A stretch of 29,187 nucleotides of DNA from Gracilaria vermiculophylla (taxonomy: Eukaryota > Rhodophyta > Florideophyceae > Gracilariales > Gracilariaceae), in contig JAHNZQ020003146.1 of the NCBI GenBank assembly GCA_019155205.2, positions 1,018,562 through 1,047,748 on the forward strand, given 5' to 3'. Of the stretch, positions 8,730-17,961 are shown piece by piece. The notes beneath the pieces were generated by a model. The model ran no database searches and had not been told where the DNA came from. It was given only the letters and a program-made list of their open reading frames with translations. Each line of letters starts with the position of its first letter. Positions within the stretch are counted from its first letter, which is position 1. The translations under genes were made by a program, and so were the position numbers.

Positions 8730-10025
8730 ATGTCTTGCCCAATTCCAACCTCGAAGTTTTATGCCAACAAACCTCGCTTTCGACACCAGTTCAAATCGAA
8801 CAAAACCCTTAAGCAGCTGCTTCGCGCCGTTCGAACGGATAGCGCATATCGCGTCGACACTTTCCACACGCAGCAGCAAGCATTCGACCATGCCGATAGG
8901 GTTCCTCTGCGCGTCCAAGTGTGGTCCAACGAGATTGACTGTAGTGGAAAGAGAAGGTACTTGACCGCTTCTTATCACGCATTCTGGCGCTTTTATTCGC
9001 GATGCCTGCGGCGGTCCAACACCGTTCACTTTTATGAAGTCATTCGGAGTCAGCGCGCTTGTAAGCTTTACTTTGACTTGGAGTACAAGCTCGCTCAAAA
9101 TTCTTGTGATCCCGAAAGGATGATCACCAGCCTCATTGACGCAGTATCAAATCTGGCCAATGTAAAGCTTGAGAGACATTCAGACGATATTATCGAGCTG
9201 GACTCCACGACGGATACCAAGTTTTCGCGACATCTCGTGTTTGAAAATATTGCGTTTCATGACAACGTCCAGGCCGGATACTTTGCGCAGCAGGTCGTTG
9301 ATCGTTTGCGTGAACGAGACGAGAGTTTGATCCTGGTGAACAAAGATGGTGCCAAAGTTTCCTTCGTTGACCTGGGCGTGTACACAAAGAACAGATGCTT
9401 CCGTATCCTTGGGAGCTCAAAGTATGGAAAGAGCGCATGTTTGGTTCCGTTGGAATATAAGGGGGGTCGAATTTCGTTCTCGAAAGACTATTTTATGCGC
9501 AGCCTAGTGTGCAGTGTAAAGAAGAAAGTCTTGATTCGAGGAAAACCAACTGAATTGAAAACGAATCCAGGTGTGAGTCTAAAATTTGAACGTCTCTCGT
9601 CTGAGAGAAAAACGTTTGAACGGAATCTTACATCGCCTTATCCAAGCGTGGACGAATACATATTTTCCATCATTGAACCATGTGGGGGTGGAATTTATGG
9701 CATAACCATTGTGGGAGAACACTTGCTTATCTATGCCATCAAAGGAGGGTATAGATATTGTGCAAACATCGGAAGACATCACAAGTCAAATAATGTTTTA
9801 CTAGTCGCTGATGTGGAAACCAGATCCATGTATCAGAGGTGCTTTGATCCAGACTGTCGAGGTTTTCGTTCTCGAAGCTGGCCCATGCCGGCCTGGATTT
9901 TCGATAAGGTCAGCGATGAAGAATTGTATCGTCTAGCCAACGATGTAGAAGACTTGGATGGAGGGATAAGCGACAAGGCACTCAATGCAGTTTTGGATGA
10001 CTTGTCTCACACAGGTCAATCGTAG
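8730..10025 (+). CDS. PRIMPOL: PrimPol, DNA-directed primase/polymerase
   Basis: A 431-residue archaeo-eukaryotic primase-superfamily enzyme that re-primes DNA synthesis past lesions in nucleus and mitochondria (family knowledge). Catalytic acidic residues are present in KLYFDLEY (D116, E118) and FVDLGVYT (D214). Nucleotide-site motifs KFSRHLVF (164-171) and NRCFRILGSSKYGKS are intact. The C-terminal UL52-type zinc knuckle has C344, H351, C371 and C376, with the same spacing as the human zinc-binding set as I remember it. The C-terminal end is acidic with a hydrophobic pattern (VEDLD, AVLDDL) in the position where animal PrimPol binds RPA; equivalence is inference. The frame is open upstream from a TTG at 8703, so the first ATG is chosen. 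Single exon, no intron needed. Confidence 0.93.
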   Translation: MSCPIPTSKFYANKPRFRHQFKSNKTLKQLLRAVRTDSAYRVDTFHTQQQAFDHADRVPLRVQVWSNEIDCSGKRRYLTASYHAFWRFYSRCLRRSNTVHFYEVIRSQRACKLYFDLEYKLAQNSCDPERMITSLIDAVSNLANVKLERHSDDIIELDSTTDTKFSRHLVFENIAFHDNVQAGYFAQQVVDRLRERDESLILVNKDGAKVSFVDLGVYTKNRCFRILGSSKYGKSACLVPLEYKGGRISFSKDYFMRSLVCSVKKKVLIRGKPTELKTNPGVSLKFERLSSERKTFERNLTSPYPSVDEYIFSIIEPCGGGIYGITIVGEHLLIYAIKGGYRYCANIGRHHKSNNVLLVADVETRSMYQRCFDPDCRGFRSRSWPMPAWIFDKVSDEELYRLANDVEDLDGGISDKALNAVLDDLSHTGQS

Positions 10026-11383
10026 TCTACATTTTCTTCTCTGATACGACCTTTCATCTCTGATTTCGAGGCGAGAGGAGTACCGCTTGAGGCAGGTATT
10101 TTTTTTTTTTTTTGAAGAAGGCTTAAGTAAGGTAGCGGCCGTTGCTCTATGATTTGTATCAAAAGTTTTTCTCGTTAACCTCTGAGTGCCCGTGAAGAAT
10201 GCAATGGCGTCGAGATGAGTATGTTTATATTTGTGAGCAATCGGAAAAGGACGTCATCATTCATGACTCATCAACGTCCTTCTCTTTTGACTGTCCAACG
10301 CTACAGCTACTTCACGTTATGTAGTCCCCTCCTTTTCAAGTATTTATTGAGGAACGCATTCGTATACAGAATCTGCCTTGCTTATTTCTTCACCAAGACC
10401 CTTTGTGCCTTCAAATTTAAGTAATTTCATAGAAATGGAAGGCGCACAAGTGTCCACGAGAGAAACATGAAGCAATTTGAAAGTGAAGCATGACCTGCTC
10501 GATCGATTCTCTGACGACTTACCTTCAAAAAGCTGAAGCCGTATCTACTTTTGAGTCATTTTGTAGTTGGCGAGTTGTGGCAGAAGAAAGTGGGATAATT
10601 TGTGAGAAGATGCCTCACTGCTGGTGCAGGAATTGCGGCAGAGATAGTCTCGACCTGAGACGCGCAGGTGACAGAGATGTTGGCCTAAATACAAAACGCC
10701 CAAAAAGCTCCGTCGACATCCTTTACCGATCTCCAGGAGGCTTTCGACATCACAGGCCTTTTCGGCACTGAGTGCAGCTGATATCAAATTTCCGCTGTAA
10801 CGGATCCCCACTGGTGCATAGTCTCGTAAAGTAGGCACAGTGTGTAGGCTCAGAAGATTTTGCGGATGTCGCGCGGTAGAGTTGCGTGTGTGCGGGTGTG
10901 GTTAAGGAGGAAGTGGGTGGAGAGGCGAGGATTCCGCCGCGGGCTCTTCGCGAGGAGTCTTGCGAAGATGCGCGCCAGACTGGCATGCCTCCCGAGAAGA
11001 GAGAAGCGTCTTCCGGGGGTGGCAGGCCGTCGCTGCCTTCCAAACGGGGAGGAAAAGTCGGCATGAGAGGGTCACAAGGAAAGTTAGCGTATTGTCTCAG
11101 CTTTATTCTATAAGTCATGCCTCTTTTCCGATTCAGGTACAGGAGCGTCGAACGAAAACAAGAGCGCTTCCCACCGACAGCCTGAGGGCGCCCGGAAGTC
11201 GGAGCGCGCGCCGCAGAGAGCGCAGCAAGTCGATGACGGGATGCACGACGGAGAAGCGCTCGGCCTCGACCACGCAGATGCCACGGCATCAGCACGACCG
11301 GCGACCTGCTGCTAGCGCAGCAATTCAATGTTTGCGTAGGAGACTCCACAGCGGTGTGCATCACCACGCATTGGCCAAGAAGG
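10026..11383. other. Unresolved region between PrimPol and TMED
   Basis: The region has no recognised gene. It starts with the PrimPol 3' UTR, including a T-tract. Around 10490-10838 there are modest open frames on both strands; the minus frame contains a helical-looking stretch (NLISAALSAEKACDVESLLEIGK), followed by a possible 5' splice site GTAAAG. On the plus strand a pyrimidine-rich 3' splice-like site lies near 11120-11136 (ttttccgattcag), between two hydrophilic open segments. A small spliced gene is possible here, but I could not build a convincing model. Confidence 0.35.
10099..10113. repeat. Poly-T tract (15 T)
   Basis: An uninterrupted run of 15 T on the plus strand, 74 bp after the PrimPol stop codon. 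It lies in the 3' UTR or just beyond. It is a simple homopolymer with no other evident role. Confidence 0.9.
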
Positions 11384-12281
11384 CTAGACCATGCGCTTGT
11401 ACTCGAAGAAGTTGCGAATGCGCATGATTTGAACGCCGGCCACGGCGAGAATGAGCAGGCATTCTACGACCGCCCAAAACGTGACTCGTCTTCGGTTTTT
11501 ATCGGCGGCTGTCAGGGCAGAGGAGGTGCACGGGGTCAGCGCGCTGTCACGAAGCGGTCGACGGCGCGAGGGGGAGGGGAGGGGGCGGAATGCACTTACT
11601 CTCGCGGTGGTGGTGCTCTCTGGCTTTGAATGCTTCCAGATCGACCCTTGCGGCGCTAACAAGCGAGTTGAGCTTTTCCACGCTGTACACCATGTCGTTC
11701 ACGTGTTCTGCGGGAGCGAGGGCGAGAGCAAGGTGAGCAAGACGTGCGGGGGGCGCGCGCAGCGCGCGGGAGATGGAAGCGCGGGAAAGACGGGGGCCAA
11801 CGCACCTTCGCGCGCGACGTCGGACAGCGCGGAGTCGGTTTCCGTGTTGACCCAGAACGAAACCTCCGTCTCCGTGTAGGCGTTCTTGAAGCAGAAGGTG
11901 TGCTCGCCGTCCTCGGTGGCGATGAACTCGACTCTGCCTTCGCTCTGCGCCTCGAACTTCTGGATCTCGCGCCCGCTGGGGGCGTTGACGTGCAGGTAGA
12001 CGTAGGCGCCGTAGCCCCACGAGAGGACGTCGAAGAAGGCGAGCACCTTGTTGCCTGCGGCGGCGCGGCGCGGCGCAGACGGTCAGCGGCTCGGCGTCGG
12101 GCGCGATCGGTGCGCGGCGGAGGCGGGCGGCGGCGGGCGCGCGGCGCGTACCTTTGTGGGTGATTTCGTGGAAGCAAAGCGTTTCCTTGGGCGAGATCTT
12201 GAAGTTGAGCGCGGCGGCTGGCGTGGCGCACAGCAGGCCGGCCACAACAAGAAGGGCGGCCAGGCGGCACGGGCGCTGCAT
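11384..12281 (-). CDS. p24 / TMED cargo receptor, four exons
   Basis: Spliced model: exons 12281-12152, 12054-11806, 11707-11600 and 11508-11384. The three introns (97, 98 and 91 nt) have GT..AG ends and the joined frame is exactly 203 residues. p24 proteins cycle between ER and Golgi and help sort cargo into COPII and COPI vesicles. Features: signal peptide about 1-25; a GOLD domain with the paired cysteines C36 (KETLCFHE) and C98 (HTFCFKN); a coiled coil before the membrane (DMVYSVEKLNSLVSAARV); one membrane segment about 173-191; and a short cytosolic tail RNFFEYKRMV with the FF COPII signal and a basic pair near the end. The tail resembles the p24-beta (TMED2) class, but subfamily is not settled. 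The gene sits in very GC-rich DNA. Confidence 0.93.
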
Positions 12282-12474
12282 GGCTGCTTGTGGGCTGCGG
12301 AGGGTGGGAGCGCGGGGTGGCGGCTGGCGGCGGGCAAGTTGGCGGGCGGGGCGCGCGGGCACGGAGCGACGCGGGAGGGAGGGGCGCGACCGGGCGCGGG
12401 ATGGCAGCGCGGCCGGTGCGGCCGTGCTGCATAGGGCGCGGCGCTGTCAATCATTGTTGAAAAACGCACAAATA
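12282..12474. promoter_or_regulatory. GC-rich upstream region of TMED, possibly bidirectional
   Basis: 193 bp upstream of the TMED start codon on the minus strand. It must include its 5' UTR and promoter. An ORF with a ribosomal-protein-like start opens in the other direction at 12475, so the region may be bidirectional. No TATA-like element is seen. Confidence 0.4.
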
Positions 12475-12756
12475 ATGGGTCGGCTCCGCACCAAGACGAC
12501 GACGAAGGCGGCGACCGGCCGTGCGCGATCGTGCGCGACGCGGTTGCTTGCGCGCTCGCGCACGACGCGGCGCAGTCGCGCGCGGCGTAGGGGCGACTCT
12601 GTCGTCAAAGTGCGGGCGATGACGATGAGAGGGGCGCAGGCGCGGGCACGCGCTCTGCTCGCCGCGGCGTCGTGCTTTCCACAGCGCGATAGACTCGCTT
12701 GGCAGCATGCTGAGCGGGAGACCACGCAGCGCCGCGTTGCACTGGCTTGGCGATGA
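12475..12756 (+). other. ORF whose first residues resemble ribosomal protein eS17
   Basis: An ORF of 93 codons starting at ATG 12475. Its first 13 residues, MGRLRTKTTTKAA, match the invariant start of eS17 at 10 of 13 positions, and a TRL triplet sits where eS17 also has TRL. The rest is Arg/Ala-rich sequence typical of random GC-rich DNA. The strongly conserved eS17 core (the KRLRNKIAG and RGPVRGIS region) is nowhere downstream. A 3' splice-like site occurs at about 12667-12682 (ttccacag) but does not lead to eS17 sequence. It may be a truncated first exon, a pseudogene fragment or coincidence. I would not call it a functional gene. Confidence 0.3.
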
Positions 12757-13060
12757 AACAAACAGGCGCATCGGAGAGGTAGGTAGCTTTGAATCAAGCA
12801 CCACAAGAGCCCAAAAATGATGGTTTAACAAGCACAGGGTTCGATGGCTCAACTGCTGCGGCCGCGGTGCGCAGCGCTGCCGACCACACAGGCGGGGTGA
12901 CAAAGCGGCAGGCACAAACGACGCACAATGTGGGAGGGCAGAGTGCGCACGACGACGCGTGTACAAAACAGTGAGCGCAACGTGATGGACAACAACTGAG
13001 ATGTGGTTGCGCGTCAAGCACAAGACACAGACAGGGCAAGGCGAGCGCGAGCGGCGGCGC
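12757..13060. other. Intergenic stretch without a recognised gene
   Basis: About 300 bp downstream of the DUF3067 gene (minus strand). No conserved ORF, RNA gene or repeat is seen. It presumably contains the 3' UTR of that gene. Base composition is less GC-rich than either side. Confidence 0.45.
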
Positions 13061-13885
13061 TCACGCGCTGGGCTCCTCAAAGGCGGCCGACGCGGCGTCG
13101 ACGCCGGGGATGGGAATGTTGATGGTGATGCCGACGACGGCTGCACGCGCACGTGGACGGGAAACGGGTCAGCGACAAAGGGCGTGAACGGCGGCGCGGC
13201 GCGGCCAACGGGGCGACAAGAGCGCACGTACGTCTCTTCTTGGTGGAGGCGATGTAGTCGCAAAAGTAATGCACGGCGCGCCACTGGCGCAGCAACTGCG
13301 CGACGGCCTCGCAGTGGCACGCAAAGTCGTGCTCGTCCATGTAGAAGCTCTGCTGCTCGAAGTAGCGCCACATGATCTGCACGGCGCGGCGCGCGTCAGT
13401 ACAGCGCGCTGGGGCGGCGCGTCGGGGGGCGGGCGGCGCGCGGCGGGCGGCGCGCGGCGCGCGCGCGCGCGGGAACGAACCTGGACGTAGACGCGACCGC
13501 CGCGCTTCTGCGGCTGCACGTCGTACTCGACGCCCCAGCGCTGGCGCACGACGGCGCGCAGCGCCTCGCCGTCGAAGGGCGCGTCGCGGTCGGCGCGCAG
13601 CGGCTGGCGCTCCGCGCCGAACAGCCCCTGCAGCCGCGCGCGCATGTCGTCGACGCGGCGGCGCTCGCTGCGGCGCAGGTCGTCGGCGTGCGCGTCGGCG
13701 GAATCGGCGGCGTCGGCGGCGTCGCCGCCGCGCGCGGCGCTCGCCACGACGGCGCAGCGGCGGCGGCGGCGCAGCGCGGCGCGCGGCGCGCCCGCGCGCG
13801 CGGCGCTGCTGGCGCGGCGCAGCAGCGCGCGCGGCGGCGCGCGCGCGTGCGCCGTCGTGGCCGGCGCGAACGCAACAGTCGCCAT
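13061..13885 (-). CDS. Plastid DUF3067-domain protein, three exons
   Basis: Spliced model: exons 13885-13481, 13376-13232 and 13140-13061. The introns are 104 and 91 nt with GT..AG ends, and the frame closes at 209 residues. Residues 1 to about 50 are Ala/Arg/Ser-rich with no acid residues, which reads as a plastid transit peptide. From about residue 104 the protein follows the cyanobacterial DUF3067 family: FDGEALRAVVRQRWGVEYDV, then IMWRYFEQQSFYMDEHDF, a helix ending LLRQWRAVHYF, and a closing VGITINIPIP. The family is found in cyanobacteria and plastid-bearing eukaryotes, which supports a plastid endosymbiont origin. Its function is unknown to me. Between the transit peptide and the domain lies an Asp/Ala/Arg-rich linker. 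The first in-frame ATG of the plausible leader is used as start. Confidence 0.88.
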
Positions 13886-14204
13886 GATGCACCCGTCGCG
13901 CACGCGGGCGCGGGCGCAGCGCGCAGCGCGGCGCCTTTGTCGCGGGCGCGGCACGGCGCGCCGGCTGTGGCGCGGCGCGCGCGGCGCAGGCGGCCAATGG
14001 CGAGGCGCGCGCGGCGGATGCGCGCGGCGGAGCGGCCACAAACGGCGGAGCGGCCACAAACGGCGGAGCGGCGCCCAACGGGGCGGCGGCCACCAAGGGC
14101 GCGGCGGCGTGCGCGCCAAGCAAGAAAAAATAGAGCGCGCGCTGTTCGTGTTGTTAATGTGTTCTCGAGCGGCGGCTGCGCCACGCGCGCCGCGCGCGCC
14201 GCGC
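13886..14204. promoter_or_regulatory. Upstream region of the DUF3067 gene with short tandem repeats
   Basis: 319 bp of very GC-rich DNA between the MYB stop codon and the DUF3067 start codon (both genes on minus). It must hold the 3' UTR of one and the promoter of the other. A short direct repeat lies inside it (14031-14066). No conserved ORF. Confidence 0.4.
14031..14066. repeat. 18-bp direct repeat, two exact copies plus a decayed third
   Basis: The unit agcggccacaaacggcgg occurs at 14031-14048 and 14049-14066. A diverged partial copy follows from 14067. It lies upstream of the DUF3067 gene and could simply be slippage in GC-rich DNA. Confidence 0.8.
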
Positions 14205-15218
14205 CTAGCGGCGCAGCGGTGCGCGCACCTCGCGGCGCGCCGCCTCTCCGTCTCGCCTGTACTCGGCTTTGCGCGACTGCGGCTCGCCCGCCGGCCCCAC
14301 GCGCGGCGCCTTGCGCTCCCTCTCCAACTGCGGCGCGTCCTCCTCGCCGCGCGCCCCCTCCGCCGCGCACCTACTCCGCGCGCGCTTCCCCCCCACGCCC
14401 TCCGCCCCCGCGTAGTCCACCACGCCGTTGCGCCCCTCCACGCCGTGCCCCGCGCCGTGCTGTGCCACCCCCCTCCCGCACCTCCCGTTGCCGCCACCTG
14501 CCACGCTCCCCTCCGCCCTGCCCTTCGTCCCGCCGCTCTCAAACACCGACTCCCGGAACGCCACGCAAACCTCCCGCTCGCACCCCGACCCGTGCAATGT
14601 GTTGCCGTTGCGCACCACCTCCGCCCTGCCGTCAAACAGCGTCGTCACAGCCCTCGACGTGCTGTCGCCCACGTCCACCACTTGCACTCTCGCCGTAACG
14701 CTGCAACTCCGCGACAGCTGCGCTCCCGCGCCCGCCCCGGACAGCAGCCGTTCGATGCACGCCGCGCCCTTGCGCAGCCGCCACTTTGCGTTCGCATCGC
14801 CCGACACCTCCCCACCGCCCGCGCAACCGCCGCTGCAGCTGCGCCCTCTGTTTGCGTCGTCGCCCGCTGCGTCGTTGCCACACCCTCCGCCCACGTCCCC
14901 ATCGCCGCTGTCGCTGTTATTGGCGCTCATCCCGCTTCCACTGCCGCCGGACGACAGCCCGTTCGCCGTGTCGCTCGCCGAGCGCCGGGTGCTCCCGTTG
15001 CACTCTCCGTTCACATCGCTGCTTGCGTTGCACCACGCTGCCGAGCTGCTCAGCGCCTCAGCCGCGCCCACGCGCGCGCGCTGCGCGTCGCCGATGCGCG
15101 CCCCGCGCTCCCGCTTCGCCACCGCTCCGCTGGGCGCGCACCGCACGTCCGCACCCGCCTCGCCGTTCGCCTGCTGCGCCGCAGCGCCACCGCCAGCCAG
15201 CGCGCGTACATGCGAGCG

Positions 15219-15249
<31 letters not shown>

Positions 15250-15672
15250 GCCGCCGCCTTGTTCGCCGCGGGCTGCCGCGGTCGCGGCGCCGGCGGCGGG
15301 CTGCAGCTCTTGCGCGCGCGCACCACCTTGGCGCGGTGCGCGCGCCGCGCGGCCGCCGCGGACGCCCACCCGGCCGCGGGCTGCCGCGGCGGCAGCTCGT
15401 CGCGCGTCATCATCTCCACGCAGCTGGACAGCACGTCCAGCGAGCTGCTGCCCCCATCGCGCGCCGCCGCGCCGCCGCCCGCCGCGCCGCCGTTGAGGCG
15501 GTGCGCGCGCGGCGGCAGAGGCGGCGGCGCGCCGGCCGGCGGCGCATCCACCAGCTGGCGGATGTGCGCCGCGGCGCGCGCGTCGCGCGGCGCGCGCGGC
15601 GGCGCCTGCTGCGGCGCCGGCGCCGGCGCGTCAGCGGCCCATGGCCGGCCGTCCAGCCGCGGCGGAGGCGGA

Positions 15673-15705
<33 letters not shown>

Positions 15706-17348
15706 TGCGCGGCGACGGCGGTAGTGGCGGCGGGCGCGCTGCCGCGCGCCGTGCCGTTTGCGAGCGGCGGCGGCGGCGGCGACGCGCTCGCCAGCGCGTG
15801 CAGGCGTTCCGCACTGTGGCCGCACGCGGCGGCGGCGCCGTTCTCGCTGCCGTTGCCGCTGTCGCTGGCCGTGCCGCTACCCGCCGCTGCCAGCGGCGCG
15901 GACCCGGCCGCGGCCGCCGCGCGACGCGTGCGCGGGTACGGCAGCGCGGCGCGCTTCTTCGGGCGCGGCGGCGGGATGTACTCGCCCGTCTTGTACTTGG
16001 CGACCTTGCCAAAGTGCTTCTGCGCGTGCGAGCGGATCTGCAGCACGGTCTTGGAGCCGATATACGCCTCGATTCGCTTCCAGTCGCGGTCGTACAGCTT
16101 GAGCGCGTGCACGAAGCGCGCGTGCTCGTCGGCGGACCACAGCTCGCGCGCCTTGGTCATGGTGTAGGGCTTGCGCGGCTTGCGCGCGGGGGCGGCGCTG
16201 CTGGCGGCGGCGGCGGCGGCGGCGCGCGCGCCGCCGCGCGACTTGGGAGCCGGCGCGGGCACGGGCACGGGCACGGGCACGGGCTCCGGCTTGGGCACGG
16301 GCTCCGGCGCGGGCGCCAGCGCGAGCGCGGGTGTTGACGCGGACGCGGGGGGCGGCACGGGCGGCGGAGGCAGCGGCGGCGACTGGCGGGGCGACAAGCG
16401 CGGCGGGATTGGATGCGAGGAGGATGCGGGGGGGGGCGGTGCGGCGGACTGCGGGTGGTGCAGCGGCACAGTGCGGTGATGGTGGTGCACGATGTGCGGT
16501 TGGTGCAGTGCAAAGGGCATGGAGTGGGGGGGGTACGCGTCGGAGGGGGTGGGCTTGATGGACGGCAGCGGGGCGGAGTGCAGCGGGGTGTAGGCGTAGG
16601 TGAGATGCGACGGGTGGTGCAGCGGGTACGACGGCTGCATGTGGGCGACGACGGGGGGGTGGGCCATGTGGGGGTTAGGGTACTGGTGGGGGGAGGGCCA
16701 AATGGAGGGGGGGAGGTGGGCGTAGTGGGCGGCACCGATGGGAACGTGCGCAACGGGGGTCAACATGTGGTGGTGAAGCGGGTACAGATACGAGGCGGTG
16801 GTAACGAGGGGGGGATGGGCGAAGGGGGGGTGCGGCTTGCGGTGGGTGGGGGAGGCGGAGGGGGGGGGAGGGTCTGGGGGCTGGGCGAGGAGCATGGGGG
16901 GGTGGTGTTGGTGGTGGGGGTGTGGGAGCGGAAGGGGAGGGCGGTTTGGCGGCGGCGGTGCGGGAGGGGGGGGGAGCGGGGGGGGCAGGGGGGGGGCATG
17001 CGGGGGGGGGAAGGCGGCGTGAGGGGGGAGGGCGGAGGAGCACAACGGCGGCGGAGGCGGGGACGCGCGTGGGGTGGCGCGGTGGAGATGCATGGCGGCG
17101 CGGCACCATGCGTGGGAGAGGGCGACGTGGGGGGGGGGAGGGGGATGGGGGTGGCGGAGGCGCGGCGCGGCGGCGGCGGCGATGGCGGCGGGGCGCACGG
17201 CGCGAGCGACGGGCGCTGGAGGCGGGTGGTGGCTGTGAGCGGCGCGCGCGCACGGAGGCGGATGTGGGCGCGGCGCGCGCGCGCGGAGGCGGATGGTTTT
17301 TGCGCGCGCGCGCATGGTGTGCGATCTGGCCGCCGCCAGATGCGCCAT
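14205..17348 (-). CDS. SHAQKYF-type MYB-related transcription factor (REVEILLE/LHY-like)
   Basis: An open frame of up to 1047 residues, ATG at 17348; Met86 (base 17093) is an equally plausible start. The only conserved part is a single MYB repeat at about residues 400-450: [29 protein letters not shown] leads to [14 protein letters not shown] (bases about 16012-16145). It is followed by [18 protein letters not shown], the proline motif seen after the MYB repeat in plant REVEILLE/LHY/CCA1 proteins. Those factors bind evening-element DNA and drive clock and light output; the role here is inference. The N-terminal half is Pro/His-rich, and the C-terminal half has poly-Pro, poly-Ala and Ser/Gly tracts from GC-rich repeats. 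The ends of the protein are uncertain because low-complexity frames stay open by chance. The long plus-strand ORF opposite is a shadow. Confidence 0.75.
15221..15258. repeat. CCG microsatellite in the MYB ORF
   Basis: A run of gcc triplets that encodes a poly-Ala tract in the MYB-related protein on the minus strand. A triplet repeat of this type is prone to length change. Confidence 0.8.
15660..15712. repeat. GGC microsatellite coding for poly-Pro
   Basis: An interrupted then pure ggc triplet run. On the minus strand it encodes about 15 consecutive prolines in the MYB-related protein, 3' of the DNA-binding domain. Likely length-polymorphic. Confidence 0.8.
16400..17140 (+). repeat. Dense G-run region, potential G-quadruplexes
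   Basis: The plus strand carries many runs of four or more G, densest at 16962-17020, where several runs of 5-10 G are separated by a few bases. These meet the usual pattern for G-quadruplex formation on the strand that templates the MYB transcript. On the coding strand they give Pro-rich codons. Whether it is coding or 5' UTR depends on which MYB start is used. Confidence 0.6.
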
Positions 17349-17490
17349 TCACGCGCCGCCACGCGCCCACGCGCCGCGCGCCGCCGCCGCGCGCCGCTTC
17401 GCGCGTGCGCGAATCTTTGCTGCCGATTGCGCGCGCTGCTGCCGCCCCGACAGACAGACCGCCCCGCCGCCGCCGCCCCGCCGCCGCCCC

Positions 17491-17530
17491 GCCGCCGCCC
17501 GCCGCCGCCCGCCGCCGCCCGCCGCCGCCC
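17491..17530. repeat. 10-bp tandem repeat, four copies
   Basis: Four exact copies of gccgccgccc, preceded by degenerate copies of the same type from about 17461. It lies upstream of the MYB ORF. Confidence 0.85.
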
Positions 17531-17853
17531 GACACTGTCGCACTTGCGTCAGCCGCCCGCCGTGCCCCCCGCGCGCGCTGCGCCCGCCGCGCCCGCCCGC
17601 GCCCGCCGCCGCCGCGCGTCGCCCTCCCCCGCACCGCCTCTCCCCGCCGAGTCCTCTCTTCGCCGCCGCCGCCGTGCCCACCGTGCCTACATGCGCGACC
17701 ACCGCGCGCGCCGCGCCGCCGCCCGCCGCCGCCGTCGCAGCGCCCCCCCCGCCCCGCACCCGCGCGCTGCGGCTCGCCGCGCGCTCTCCAGTGTCTCTCC
17801 ACACAACAAGCGCAAGTCAGCGCGCCGCCCGCGCTGAGCGCCCGTTCCTCGCC

Positions 17854-17961
17854 CGCCGCCGCGCGCGCGCTCCAGCCGTCCGCCGCCGCGCGCGCGCTCC
17901 AGCCGTCCGCCGCCGCGCGCGCGCTCCAGCCGTCCGCCGCCGCGCGCACGCTCCAGTCGCC
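17854..17961. repeat. 27-bp tandem repeat, four copies
   Basis: The 27-bp unit begins cgccgccgcgcgcgcgctcc and ends agccgtc. Copies start at 17854, 17881 and 17908 and are identical; a fourth at 17935 has a few changes. Being 27 bp, it keeps reading frame on both strands. It lies between INO80 and the MYB gene. Confidence 0.92.

Noticed and set aside
11547..12362. Long minus-strand ORF running straight through the TMED region
   Set aside because: It reads through introns. The spliced model gives a complete p24 protein with GT..AG introns of normal size and the expected tail.
12838..12860. tRNA B-box-like string 'ggttcgatgg'
   Set aside because: No matching A box or cloverleaf stems were found around it.
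12451..13371. Minus-strand 306-codon ORF overlapping DUF3067 exons
   Set aside because: It is an Arg/Pro/Ser-rich shadow in another frame, with no family match, and it crosses the exon-intron structure of the DUF3067 gene.
13644..16337. Long plus-strand ORF of 897 codons opposite the MYB and DUF3067 genes
   Set aside because: It is an Arg/Ala-rich antisense reading of GC-rich codons with no conserved motif. The minus strand carries the MYB repeat, the DUF3067 domain and valid splice sites.
17491..17961. CRISPR-like array
   Set aside because: The 27-bp units are contiguous tandem copies without spacers, in a eukaryotic nuclear context.
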